DNA of 64,000 nt. Source: Hungatella effluvii. Its GTDB lineage: Bacteria > Bacillota > Clostridia > Lachnospirales > Lachnospiraceae. A program made the translations under genes and the position numbers. Positions 16,607 through 25,749 of the stretch are shown here, in pieces (positions within the stretch are counted from its first letter, which is position 1; the number at the start of each line of letters is the position of its first letter). Location of the stretch: NCBI RefSeq assembly GCF_003201875.1, contig NZ_QJKD01000010.1, positions 1-64,000 on the forward strand. Reading direction: 5' to 3'. Under the pieces are notes generated by a model, which saw nothing but the letters and a program-made list of their open reading frames with translations, was not told the DNA's origin and made no database searches.

Positions 16607-17614
16607 TTATTTTCTCCTTTCCTGTGTCTCAGAATTTATTTCCGCGAGCAACGAGCCAAACGGACACGCTGGCGCGTCCATTTGGCGACTCCCGCCCAGA
16701 AGCTCCATCTCGTCCCGCTTCGCAGTGAATCCGAAGGCTTCATACAGCGGCCGTCCCGCAGCAGTAGCTTCCAGCGTGACAACATCAATCTGTCTCATCT
16801 CTGCTTCCGACGTCAGCAGCTCCAGCACCCTGTACGCGATTCCCCGCCGTCTGTAGTCCGGACGGGTGTACATGTTCATAATATATGCCTTTTTCCCGGA
16901 AGGATTATGGTAAGTGGGCATCACCTGGAAGAAGCTGACGGCTCCCGTTCCAACCACTTCTTCCCCGTCAAAGACCAGCCATGCGGCGTGACTGTCTTCC
17001 GGAAAACACGTCTCGTAATAGCGGCGTGATTCCAGCTCTGTCCGGGACAGATCCACGTCTTCCTCAAGGCCGTTGGCGGCGCGCAGCACCTCCAGCCGCA
17101 GCCTGGTCAGAAGCTCTCTGTCATGGCTTCCCGCCCTTCTGTACAGAAGACTTTCCTTCTTTTCTGCACAGATCATCTTTTTCCCAGCGGCCTGACGCAG
17201 ATGTTGAAAAAGCAATGGCTGAATCTCCGGATAGGTCCAGTTATCCGGCGGCTTCTCGAAACACTCAATTTTTTCCATCTCAAACGCGGGAGGAAGCTGG
17301 TCAAAACGGCTGATCTCCGCATAAAACAGCATTCCCAAGGATTCCGCCTGCTTCTCTCCGGACTGTGCCTGGTCAGTCACAGAATGCACAGAAACCGGAA
17401 CCATCCGGTACTCCGCGGCTCCCGTTTCCTCGTACAGCTCCCGCACCGCTGCGGCTTCTATCGTCTCTCCCGCTTCCCGGTGTCCGCCGGGGAACTCCCA
17501 TGTGCTGCGCTCTTTATGCTTGCAGAGTACCCACCGGCCCTGATATTTTGCAGCGATCACTGCAAAATGAAGCAGCTCGTCATCTGCCTTTTCATAAAAT
17601 GCCACCTGTTTCAT
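16607..17614 (-). CDS. Nudix hydrolase-GNAT acetyltransferase fusion
   Basis: A 335-residue two-domain protein. Residues 1-145 hold a Nudix domain with the box GGHREAGETIEAAA then RELYEETG, for hydrolysis of a nucleoside-diphosphate-linked substrate. Residues 155-310 hold a GNAT N-acetyltransferase with the acetyl-CoA loop RPDYRRRGIAYRVL and YEAFGF. The final 25 residues (from about GGSRQMDAPAC) are encoded by hairpin repeat copy B and are probably not part of either fold. The natural substrates are unknown. Fusion of the two domains is uncommon but plausible for a detoxification or modified-nucleotide role. Confidence 0.85.
   Translation of the reverse strand: MKQVAFYEKADDELLHFAVIAAKYQGRWVLCKHKERSTWEFPGGHREAGETIEAAAVRELYEETGAAEYRMVPVSVHSVTDQAQSGEKQAESLGMLFYAEISRFDQLPPAFEMEKIECFEKPPDNWTYPEIQPLLFQHLRQAAGKKMICAEKKESLLYRRAGSHDRELLTRLRLEVLRAANGLEEDVDLSRTELESRRYYETCFPEDSHAAWLVFDGEEVVGTGAVSFFQVMPTYHNPSGKKAYIMNMYTRPDYRRRGIAYRVLELLTSEAEMRQIDVVTLEATAAGRPLYEAFGFTAKRDEMELLGGSRQMDAPACPFGSLLAEINSETQERRK
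16637..16696. repeat. Covarying hairpin repeat, copy B (translated as a protein tail)
   Basis: This 60-bp segment matches copy A. Its stem (16655-16686) has the same length, and differences from A at three base pairs change both partners (two G-C to A-T, one T-A to C-G), with two further G-U pairs becoming A-T. It lies wholly inside the 3' end of the Nudix-GNAT gene and is read as SRQMDAPACPFGSLLAEI. Confidence 0.8.
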
Positions 17615-17677
17615 AAAATGCCGCCTTTTATCAGATTTTTCTCTGCCAGTTTCCGGTATTACCGTTCCGGCTGTGCT

Positions 17678-18067
17678 TCACCGGTTCCCATCAATCGGCC
17701 GGCCTAATTTTTTCTCAAGCCGCCATCCGGGAGCCGGACCGTCGTCTCCCCAGTATTCCTCCAGGGATGCGATTTTCTCCCCATCGAACCGGTAAAAGGA
17801 GACTGCGTGAAAGGAAGTGCCGTCTTCCGTGCACCAGACTCTGGCAGCGGTAACCGCGGTATCCTCCTTCTGCTCCATACGTTCTATGTTTCCTTCCCAG
17901 CGGCCCGGATATTCACAGTTCGCCCGGATATATTCCGAAACTGTAAACTGCTCGTTGGTGCAGTGCCACCGGATCACGGCATCTTCCCGGAACCACCGCC
18001 AAAGTCCGGCCTCATTCTGCTTGATCACATCCTGAAAAAATTGTCTGATCACTGCCTCTCTGTCCAT
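17678..18067 (-). CDS. NTF2-like/SnoaL-type protein
   Basis: A 129-residue protein of the nuclear-transport-factor-2-like cone fold: N-terminal helix FFQDVIKQNEAGLWRWF, then RWHCTNEQFT, and the closing strand pattern VSFYRFDGEKIASLEEYWGDD. Such proteins are either small enzymes or ligand-binding modules; the exact role cannot be deduced. CGGAGT precedes the ATG at 18067, which is 2 nt from the murF stop. The murF-NTF2 adjacency probably reflects read-through of the wall operon into the accessory insert. Confidence 0.8.
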   Translation of the reverse strand: MDREAVIRQFFQDVIKQNEAGLWRWFREDAVIRWHCTNEQFTVSEYIRANCEYPGRWEGNIERMEQKEDTAVTAARVWCTEDGTSFHAVSFYRFDGEKIASLEEYWGDDGPAPGWRLEKKLGRPIDGNR

Positions 18068-18069
18068 AT

Positions 18070-19461
18070 CTATACTCCGTTTTCCGTTGTCTGTTTTTCC
18101 AAAAATACAGCTGCCACTTTTCCCAGTTCCATGCTGTTGGAGCCTTTAAAGAGCACCGTATCTCCTTCTCTGAGTTCCGTTTTCAGCCATTGGGTCAAGG
18201 ACTCCCGGTCCATAAACTCGTAGACGCGGATCCCGGGAGCCTGTTCTCTGACACCGCGCGCAATTTCTTTGGCCAGTTCTCCGAGAACTGCCACCTTATC
18301 GACGGGATTTTCGGCGATATAAGTCCCGATTTCATAGTGGAACCGCGGGGAATCCGGCCCCAGCTCCTTCATATCCGCCAGGACAGCCACCCGGGCTCTC
18401 GAAACTTCGATGGAATTTAATACCTCCAGGCCGGCCTTCATGGATACCGGGCTGGCATTATAAGTATCATCAATGATCGTCATGCCGCCCACATGGTATA
18501 TCTGCTGCCGGTTCTTAAATCCGGTAAATTCCGCCAGCCGCTCTGCAGCGTCCCTCATCGGAATTCCGCAGACGGAGGCCACCGCCAGCGACACCATGGC
18601 GTTTGCCACGTTATGGCTTCCCATCACCTTTAAACGGACCGGTACCCGTTCTTCCCCGCATACCGCGGTAAATACCGGATAGCCGTTCTCCAGATGGACA
18701 TCGACTGCGCGGTAATGACAGTTTTCTCCGGTTCCGTAGTAGATGGTTTGGAAGCCTTCTCTCGCCGTCGTCTTCTTTAAGAGATCGTCGTCTCCGTTCA
18801 GGAACAGAATTCCATGCTCCGTCAGACCATCCTGAATGCTCAGCTTCTCCCGGAAGATATTTTCCCGGGATCCCAGCTGTTCGATGTGGGTGATTCCGAT
18901 ATTGGTGATAACCGCCATCTGAATCTGGGCGATGTTCGCAATGATCGTCAGTTCTCCCGGTTCACTCATCCCCAGCTCGATCACGCCGATCTCGTCCTGA
19001 CTGGATATCTCCGTCATGGTGATCGGAACGCCGACCTGGCTGTTGTGATTCGCCGGGGTCTTGTAGACGCGGTATTTGGCAGACAGGGCACAGGCCACCA
19101 TCTCCCTCGTCGTCGTCTTGCCGACACTGCCGGTGATTCCCACCAGAGGAAGATTCAGGCGGCGTCTGTACCAGGCGCCCAGGGCCTGTAATGCCCTCTT
19201 TGTATCAGCTACACGGATCCATGGCCGGTTATCATCCATCACGTCGTGTTCACTCGTAAATGTCGCCGCCGCGCCGTTATCAAACGCCTGCCCGATAAAG
19301 CGGTGGGCATCCACCTTTTCCCCCACCAGGGGAACGAATAAATCATTTCCTTTCATGGTCCGGGAATCGATGCTTAAATGGTCCAGAGGCGTATCCGCAC
19401 TGCCGCAGAGCAGCCTTCCCCCTGTGGCCTCCAGAATTTCCTTAACCGTGATATGTTCCAT
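18070..19461 (-). CDS. murF: UDP-MurNAc-tripeptide--D-Ala-D-Ala ligase
   Basis: A 463-residue Mur ligase that adds D-Ala-D-Ala to the UDP-MurNAc tripeptide, the last cytoplasmic step of wall precursor synthesis. Seen: SIDSRTMKGNDLFVPL in the N-terminal UDP-binding domain, the ATP loop GITGSVGKTTTREM, ELGMSEPGE, NHNSQVGVP, and IIDDTYNASPVSM in the C-terminal domain. It follows murE on the same strand, with a 104-nt gap that carries a hairpin. Confidence 0.96.
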   Translation of the reverse strand: MEHITVKEILEATGGRLLCGSADTPLDHLSIDSRTMKGNDLFVPLVGEKVDAHRFIGQAFDNGAAATFTSEHDVMDDNRPWIRVADTKRALQALGAWYRRRLNLPLVGITGSVGKTTTREMVACALSAKYRVYKTPANHNSQVGVPITMTEISSQDEIGVIELGMSEPGELTIIANIAQIQMAVITNIGITHIEQLGSRENIFREKLSIQDGLTEHGILFLNGDDDLLKKTTAREGFQTIYYGTGENCHYRAVDVHLENGYPVFTAVCGEERVPVRLKVMGSHNVANAMVSLAVASVCGIPMRDAAERLAEFTGFKNRQQIYHVGGMTIIDDTYNASPVSMKAGLEVLNSIEVSRARVAVLADMKELGPDSPRFHYEIGTYIAENPVDKVAVLGELAKEIARGVREQAPGIRVYEFMDRESLTQWLKTELREGDTVLFKGSNSMELGKVAAVFLEKQTTENGV

Positions 19462-19521
19462 CTTCCTGTCTTCCTTCCTGTCTTCACTTAGAGTGTGCCT
19501 GAATCAGCCATACTCCAGCAA

Positions 19522-19558
19522 ATGCCGGAAGGGATCACCACTTCCGGCATCTTTTTTT
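19522..19558. other. Hairpin between murE and murF
   Basis: ATGCCGGAAG (19522-19531) pairs with CTTCCGGCAT (19541-19550), a perfect 10-bp stem. The seven T residues at 19552-19558 follow on the plus strand, where no gene needs termination. On the minus strand, the direction of the mur genes, only TTTG follows, so it may be a weak attenuator or an RNA-stability hairpin rather than a full terminator. Confidence 0.6.
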
Positions 19559-19565
19559 CATCACT

Positions 19566-21035
19566 CTATTCGCTTTTTTCCAATTCTGCCGCGATCTCCA
19601 GCACCACTTCCCGGTCGGAAAAATGGTGGCGGACGCCGTTCACTTCCTGATAATCCTCATGACCCTTGCCGATGACCGCAATCATATCTCCCGGTCTGGC
19701 GTGGACCATGCTGTAGGCGATCGCTTCACGCCGGTCCGGAATCTCTATAAAGTCACCGCCGGTCTTTTCGATCGAGGAGCGGATATCCTCGATGATATCC
19801 TCGGTCTTCTCAAATCTGGAATTATCGGCTGTCAGTATGGAGAAGTCGGCCAGCCTTCCGGCGCTGTCGCCCATGGAGTACCGTCTGTCCTTCGAGCGGT
19901 TTCCCCCGCATCCGAACACGCAGACAAGCCTTGCCGGGTGATACTCGCGCAGCGTTTCCAAAAGGCTCTCCATGCTGACCGCATTGTGGGCATAGTCCAC
20001 AATCACCGTGCACTTCTTCGACGCATACACGATCTCCATGCGCCCATTGACGCTCAAATGCTCCAGCGCATGGCGCACGTTTTCCTTGGGAAGGTCTAAA
20101 AAGCTGCATACGCTGATAGCTGCCAGCGCGTTATATACATTGAATCTGCCGGGTATATTCACCCGGGCCTCCAGCGCATACCGCCCCGCCACATCGAATT
20201 CAAGCCCCACAAATTCCGGCTCGCTCACATAGTGAATCTGCTTTGCCATAAAATCCGCTTCCTGCTCCAGGCTGAAGGAGGTCAGTTCACAGGAGGCATC
20301 TTTGATAATCTCGTGGTAATGCTCGTCATCCCGGTTCACAATGCCGATCCGGCAGCGGTCCAGCAGCTGTGATTTATAATATAAGTATTCATTAAAATCT
20401 GCGTGCTCATCCGGTCCGATATGATCCGGAGAAATGTTGGTGAACAGACCGTAATCAAAACGGATGCCGTCCACACGGTGCATCTTGAACGCCTGGGATG
20501 ATACCTCCATCACCATGTATTCACAACCGGCCTGCGCCATGCGTTCAAAGCTTTCAAAAAGCTGGTAGGATTCCGGCGTGGTGTTCATGGTAGGCGTCAC
20601 CTCACTTCCGATCACAATACCGGTCGTGCCGATCATGCCCACCTTCTTCCCACAGCTTTCCAGAATCGCCTTTATCATATGGGTCGTTGTCGTCTTCCCC
20701 TTCGTCCCCGTCACCCCAATGGTGATCATCTTCTCCTGCGGATAGTCGAACCGGGCGGCGGACAAGAGCGCTAACGCCTCCCTGGAACTATGTACACGGA
20801 TCGCGGTCACACCGGCAGGAATCTCGGCCTGGCGTTCCACCACCAGGACCCTTACCCCCGCCTTCACCACCTCCGGAATAAACTCGTGGGAATCAACCTT
20901 CGTTCCCTTTGTGCACACAAACACCACATGCTCCCTGGCTTTCCTGGAATCATAGATGACATCCTCCACTTCGATGTCCAAATCCCCAGAAATTACGTCA
21001 TATTCCAGTTCTTCAAGCCACTCTCTGAATTTCAT
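19566..21035 (-). CDS. murE: UDP-MurNAc-tripeptide synthetase (MurE)
   Basis: A 489-residue Mur ligase that adds the third amino acid of the wall peptide. Seen: VIYDSRKA in the N-terminal domain, ATP loop GVTGTKGKTTTTHM, MEVSSQAF with metal and substrate residues, FTNISPDHI, and the C-terminal VDYAHN and GKGHEDYQ. The motif that selects the third residue reads TADNSRFEK; meso-diaminopimelate enzymes usually have DNPR, so the Arg is kept while Pro is replaced by Ser. Diaminopimelate is therefore the likely but unproven substrate. GGAGG precedes the ATG. Confidence 0.94.
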   Translation of the reverse strand: MKFREWLEELEYDVISGDLDIEVEDVIYDSRKAREHVVFVCTKGTKVDSHEFIPEVVKAGVRVLVVERQAEIPAGVTAIRVHSSREALALLSAARFDYPQEKMITIGVTGTKGKTTTTHMIKAILESCGKKVGMIGTTGIVIGSEVTPTMNTTPESYQLFESFERMAQAGCEYMVMEVSSQAFKMHRVDGIRFDYGLFTNISPDHIGPDEHADFNEYLYYKSQLLDRCRIGIVNRDDEHYHEIIKDASCELTSFSLEQEADFMAKQIHYVSEPEFVGLEFDVAGRYALEARVNIPGRFNVYNALAAISVCSFLDLPKENVRHALEHLSVNGRMEIVYASKKCTVIVDYAHNAVSMESLLETLREYHPARLVCVFGCGGNRSKDRRYSMGDSAGRLADFSILTADNSRFEKTEDIIEDIRSSIEKTGGDFIEIPDRREAIAYSMVHARPGDMIAVIGKGHEDYQEVNGVRHHFSDREVVLEIAAELEKSE

Positions 21036-21045
21036 AGATCCTCCA

Positions 21046-22716
21046 TCAGAATAATCCGGTGATTACTCCGTCGTTATTTACGTCAATATTATTAGCCGCC
21101 GGTACCTTTGGAAGGCCCGGCATGGTCATGATTGCTCCGGTCAGCACTACCACAAAGCCGGCGCCTGCCGATACATAGGCGTCTCTCACATTAATCTCAA
21201 AACCGCTTGGACGGCCCAGTTTCGTCTGGTCATCCGATAAGGAATACTGGGTCTTCGCCATGCAGACAGGAAGCCTGCCAAATCCCATATCTTCTATCTT
21301 CTTTAACGCCTTCGAAGCCGCCGGTGCATAGGACACGCCGTCCGCTCCGTAGATTTCCTTCGCTACGGCTGCGATCTTCTCCTTTAATCCGGCTTCGTCC
21401 GGATACAGCGGTTTGTAGTGGCTCTCCTTGTTTTCCAATGTATAGAGCACCTTCTCCGCAAGGGCGATACCGCCCTCTCCGCCCTTTTCCCATACTTCGG
21501 AAAGTGCGAACTCACAGTCTCTGTCCTCACAGAATTTCTTCACGAACTGGTATTCCGCTTCGGTATCCGTGATGAAGGAATTAAGGGTCACGATAACCGG
21601 CACATCGTACTTCTGCATGTTTTCGATGTGCTTCTCCAGATTCACGATTCCTCTTGCAAGAGCCTCTAAATTCTCTTCCTTCAGCTGATCCTTCGGAACG
21701 CCTCCGTTATACTTGAGAGCCCTGACCGTAGCCACCAGCACGATGGCATCCGGCTTTAAGCCCGCCATACGGCACTTGATATCCAGGAATTTCTCTGCGC
21801 CCAAATCCGCGCCGAAGCCCGCCTCCGTCACGACGATATCGGCCAGCTTTAAGGCCGTCTTCGTGGCGCGCACGCTGTTGCAGCCGTGAGCGATATTGGC
21901 AAACGGGCCGCCGTGTACGATCGCTCCCGTGTGCTCCAGTGTCTGGATCAGATTCGGCTTTAAGGCCTCCTTCAGCAGGGCGGCCATGGCGCCCACCGCG
22001 TTTAACTGGGCGGCCGTCACCGGCTCTCCCGCATAATTATATGCGACAATTATTCTTCCTAATCGTTCTTTTAAGTCGTTCATATCATCGGCCAGACATA
22101 AGATCGCCATGATCTCAGATGCGACGGTGATGACAAAATGGTCTTCCCTCACGAATCCGTCCGCTTTCGCGCCCAGACCCACTACCACGTTTCTTAAGGC
22201 GCGGTCGTTCATGTCGAGGCAGCGTTTCCACAGAATCTGACGGGTATCGATTCCCAGAGCATTGCCCTGATGGATGTGATTGTCCAGAAGCGCGGCTAAT
22301 AAGTTATTCGCCGAGGTGATAGCGTGGAAATCTCCGGTAAAATGAAGGTTTAAGTCCTCCATCGGCACAACCTGGGCGTATCCGCCGCCGGCGGCGCCGC
22401 CTTTGATGCCGAAGCACGGTCCTAAGGACGGCTCACGCAGCGCGATGATAGCCTTTTTTTCCATCTTTCCAAACGCTTCGCCCAGTCCGACCGTGGTCGT
22501 GGTCTTTCCTTCTCCGGCCGGAGTCGGGTTGATGGCCGTAACCAGAACCAATTTCCCATCCGGTCTGTCCTTCACCTCTTCCCAGAGCTCATCGGTCAGT
22601 TTTGCCTTATACCTGCCGTAAAGTTCCAGATCCTCCTCACTGATTCCGTAGGAAGCCGCCACCTCCTTAATCGGAATCATCGTTGCCTCCTGTGCGATCT
22701 CAATATCTGTTTTCAT
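21046..22716 (-). CDS. fhs: Formate--tetrahydrofolate ligase
   Basis: A 556-residue enzyme that condenses formate with tetrahydrofolate at the cost of ATP, giving 10-formyl-tetrahydrofolate for purine and fMet-tRNA synthesis and, in acetogens, for the Wood-Ljungdahl methyl branch. Seen: the ATP loop NPTPAGEGKTTTTVG, REPSLGPCFGIKGGAAGGG, FTGDFHAI, ANIAHGCNSV, TEAGFGADLGAEKF and the C-terminal VLTGAIMTMPGLPKVP. AAGGAGG precedes the start. Its product feeds fmt in the same strand run. Confidence 0.97.
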   Translation of the reverse strand: MKTDIEIAQEATMIPIKEVAASYGISEEDLELYGRYKAKLTDELWEEVKDRPDGKLVLVTAINPTPAGEGKTTTTVGLGEAFGKMEKKAIIALREPSLGPCFGIKGGAAGGGYAQVVPMEDLNLHFTGDFHAITSANNLLAALLDNHIHQGNALGIDTRQILWKRCLDMNDRALRNVVVGLGAKADGFVREDHFVITVASEIMAILCLADDMNDLKERLGRIIVAYNYAGEPVTAAQLNAVGAMAALLKEALKPNLIQTLEHTGAIVHGGPFANIAHGCNSVRATKTALKLADIVVTEAGFGADLGAEKFLDIKCRMAGLKPDAIVLVATVRALKYNGGVPKDQLKEENLEALARGIVNLEKHIENMQKYDVPVIVTLNSFITDTEAEYQFVKKFCEDRDCEFALSEVWEKGGEGGIALAEKVLYTLENKESHYKPLYPDEAGLKEKIAAVAKEIYGADGVSYAPAASKALKKIEDMGFGRLPVCMAKTQYSLSDDQTKLGRPSGFEINVRDAYVSAGAGFVVVLTGAIMTMPGLPKVPAANNIDVNNDGVITGLF

Positions 22717-22742
22717 CTGTGAATGTTCCTCCTTCTATGTAA

Positions 22743-25688
22743 TTAATAACCCTGTTCCAGCAATTCCTCAAATTCCTCTGCACTCATCAGCACTTTTCTG
22801 GGCTTCGTGCCCTCCTCTTCACCGACCACGCCGGCCTCCGCCAGCTGGTCCATAATGCGGGCCGCCCGGTTGAATCCGATCTTGAACATCCTCTGAAGCA
22901 TTCCGATGGATGCCTTATCCTTTTCGATAATGAATTTACCTGCCTGAACGAAATATTCATCCCGGTCGTTTCCGCCGCCCTTTGCGTCGCCGGCCGCCGG
23001 TGCTGATGCAATCTGATTCTCCACTTCCGGGTTGTAATTCGCTGTCATTCCCTGTTCTGTCAGGAAATCCACGACAGCGGAGACCTCCGTATCCGATACA
23101 AAGGCGCCCTGCACACGCACAGGCTTCGGACAGCCGGATGGATAGAACAGCATATCGCCCTTTCCAAGAAGCTTCTCCGCTCCGTTCATGTCGATGATCG
23201 TCCTGGAATCCACGCCGGAAGAAACGGCAAATGCGATTCTGGAAGGCACGTTGGCCTTGATCAGGCCGGTGATGACGTTAACCGACGGACGCTGGGTCGC
23301 GATTACCAGATGTATCCCCGCGGCTCGCGCAAGCTGGGCCAGACGGCAGACGGAATCCTCCACCTCGCCCGGTGCAACCATCATCAGATCCGCAAGCTCG
23401 TCGATGATGATGATAATCTGCGGCATCTTCTTCGGTTTGTTTTCATCCTCTATATCTTTAATATTCTCGACCTTCGCATTATATCCCTTTAAATCCCGGA
23501 CATTATACTGGGCAAACTTCTTATAGCGGTCATCCATCTCGGCCACCGCCCAGTTAAGCGCTCCTGAGGCCTTCTTCGGATCCGTAACCACAGGGAGAAG
23601 GAGGTGCGGAATACCGTTGTAGACGCTTAACTCCACCACCTTCGGATCCACCATGATCAGCTTGACGTCCTCGGGGTCCGCCTTATAGATAATACTCATG
23701 ATCAGGGTGTTGATACAGACGGACTTACCGGAACCGGTAGCGCCTGCGATCAGTAAATGGGGCATCTTTCCGATATCGGTTACCACGACCTGGCCGCCGA
23801 TGTCCTTGCCCACTGCAAAGGCAATCCTGGACGCATGATTCTTAAACTCCTCTGCCTCCAGAATATCCCGCAGATATACCATGTTGTTCTCTTTGTTTGG
23901 CACCTCGATGCCGACCGCCGATTTCCCCGGAATCGGGGCTTCGATACGGATATCCGCGGCCGCCAGACTCAGCTTGATGTCGTCGGCCAGACCCACGATC
24001 CGGCTCACCTTTACGCCCTGCTCCGGATGGAGCTCATACCGCGTGACAGAGGGGCCGCAGCTGATATTGGTCACAGTTACGCCCACACCAAAATTCTGCA
24101 GTGTCTGCTGCAGCTTGATAGCGGTTTCCCGGTATTCCTTATCAGAGAACGGGCCGGAGCTCTTTCCTTTTTTCAGAAGTGTGACAGGCGGGAAGACGTA
24201 CTCCTTCTTCACCACTTCCTCCTTCTGTTTGATCTCCTGGATCACGCTGAGATCTCCTGCTTCCTCTTTCTCTGCCTTCTCGGCCTTCTTCTTTTCTACC
24301 TTCTTCTGAAGCGCTTCCGTATCGGTCTCGATCACCTTGCCGGAAGCGGTAACGACGCGTTTCGGTTCCTCCGGTATAGAGAAGGTGTCGCTGTAATTAA
24401 CACCCTTTTCATCCTCGTCCGTGGGATACAGCTCTTCCCGGGCGACCTCCATCTCTTCCAGCGTCTTCGTTTCTTTTTTAACAAACAGTGTCTCCGACGT
24501 TCCGTAATCGTCAGACTCGCCAAATGCCCCGGCGTCACTTTCCGCCGAACGCAGGTGAGCGGTACTCTCCCAAAGGTCTTCCGTCACAAACGGAACGGCG
24601 TCATCGGCATCGAACGGAACGGAATCCTCACTGGCAGAGTAGACGTGCGGCAGATCCGCATCCACTGCCTGACCGGCCGTCTGGAACGCGCCGGCTGCTC
24701 CCATGCTTTCACCGCGCTTTCGTTCCTCTGCTGCGGCTTCCGCCTCACCCGGCTTCGGGAAAATACTGCCGCGGAAAATATCCGCTGGATTCGGCCGTAC
24801 CTCCGGAGCCGCATTCTTCCTGTTCTCCGTCACTTCCACGGCAGACACTGCGGCAAGCCGCCTTGCGTGGACATCGATGTCCTCTTCCGCCTCCGCACTG
24901 TATGCGGCCTCGTCTTCCATATCATAATCGTACTCATCCGGCGCCTCAAGCTTCGTCGCATCTAAATTAACGCCCCGCAGCTTCTGCTCCTCGCGGATTC
25001 TCCGCCGTTCCTCCTTGCGTTCCGCATGGATCTCTCTCTGAATATCCATGTTTTCCTTGGCATGATGATACGCCTTGCCGCTGCCGCTCTTTACGAGGTT
25101 CACAAATGATTTCTCCGTAATGCATACCGCGGAAATGATAATCAGCACCAGGATCACCAGATAAGCGCCCACGGTTCCGATAATGGAGATCAGGCCTTCC
25201 GCCAGAAGGCCGCCGATCAGGCCGCCGCCCTTTCCGCTGGCCGCGGCTGTCACATAGATATCCATGATCTTTCCGCCGGCGCTCAGCCTTGTCCCAAACA
25301 GGAGCTCGCCGAGTCCGCAGAGCGAAATAAGCGCCAGGATCACCGCCGCCAGTTTAAATGTTGCTCTGGGATTTCCCCGATTGGAGATATAAAAGCACGT
25401 TCCGGCAAACATCAGGACCGGCGCCACGTATCCGATTCCTCCGAATATACCCAATTGCAGACTGCGAAGGAAATCTCCCACCACTCCGCAGAGATGGAAA
25501 TTGCTCAAAAAAAGAATGGCCGCAGCCGCAAATGATATGATGATGATAACTTCTGACCGGATAAATTCTGGTTCTGGTTCCGCCGCTTTCCGCCTGCTTG
25601 TCGTATTTTTCGGTCTTCCGACCTTCACGTTAGTACCTTTTTTTGCTGTCGTCTTGGATGTTGTCTTCTTCTTTGTTGTCTCAGGCAC
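22743..25688 (-). CDS. ftsK: DNA translocase FtsK/SpoIIIE
   Basis: A 981-residue membrane-anchored DNA pump for chromosome segregation at division or sporulation septa. Order: a basic Lys/Thr-rich N-terminus, four or five transmembrane helices in residues 45-200, a long acidic low-complexity linker (about 210-490), an alpha/beta motor domain with Walker A GATGSGKS at 649-656 and Walker B IIIIIDELADL, and a C-terminal gamma winged helix (from about 910: GKFIIEKDKASIGMLQRMF) that reads polarity sequences. The start is GTG at 25688 behind the strong AAAGGGGGAAG site. Confidence 0.96.
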   Translation of the reverse strand: MPETTKKKTTSKTTAKKGTNVKVGRPKNTTSRRKAAEPEPEFIRSEVIIIISFAAAAILFLSNFHLCGVVGDFLRSLQLGIFGGIGYVAPVLMFAGTCFYISNRGNPRATFKLAAVILALISLCGLGELLFGTRLSAGGKIMDIYVTAAASGKGGGLIGGLLAEGLISIIGTVGAYLVILVLIIISAVCITEKSFVNLVKSGSGKAYHHAKENMDIQREIHAERKEERRRIREEQKLRGVNLDATKLEAPDEYDYDMEDEAAYSAEAEEDIDVHARRLAAVSAVEVTENRKNAAPEVRPNPADIFRGSIFPKPGEAEAAAEERKRGESMGAAGAFQTAGQAVDADLPHVYSASEDSVPFDADDAVPFVTEDLWESTAHLRSAESDAGAFGESDDYGTSETLFVKKETKTLEEMEVAREELYPTDEDEKGVNYSDTFSIPEEPKRVVTASGKVIETDTEALQKKVEKKKAEKAEKEEAGDLSVIQEIKQKEEVVKKEYVFPPVTLLKKGKSSGPFSDKEYRETAIKLQQTLQNFGVGVTVTNISCGPSVTRYELHPEQGVKVSRIVGLADDIKLSLAAADIRIEAPIPGKSAVGIEVPNKENNMVYLRDILEAEEFKNHASRIAFAVGKDIGGQVVVTDIGKMPHLLIAGATGSGKSVCINTLIMSIIYKADPEDVKLIMVDPKVVELSVYNGIPHLLLPVVTDPKKASGALNWAVAEMDDRYKKFAQYNVRDLKGYNAKVENIKDIEDENKPKKMPQIIIIIDELADLMMVAPGEVEDSVCRLAQLARAAGIHLVIATQRPSVNVITGLIKANVPSRIAFAVSSGVDSRTIIDMNGAEKLLGKGDMLFYPSGCPKPVRVQGAFVSDTEVSAVVDFLTEQGMTANYNPEVENQIASAPAAGDAKGGGNDRDEYFVQAGKFIIEKDKASIGMLQRMFKIGFNRAARIMDQLAEAGVVGEEEGTKPRKVLMSAEEFEELLEQGY

Positions 25689-25749
25689 AATACTTCCCCC
25701 TTTTATCCATTGGTAACAGTATACAAAAAAATCGGGAGAATTGCAACGG

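Noticed and set aside
19522..19558. Full terminator between murE and murF
   Set aside because: The T-run is on the wrong strand for the mur genes; kept only as a hairpin.
23757..24965. Long open frame of 402 codons on the plus strand opposite ftsK
   Set aside because: It is antisense to the confidently assigned ftsK linker and motor, shows no family features, and reflects codon bias of the real gene.
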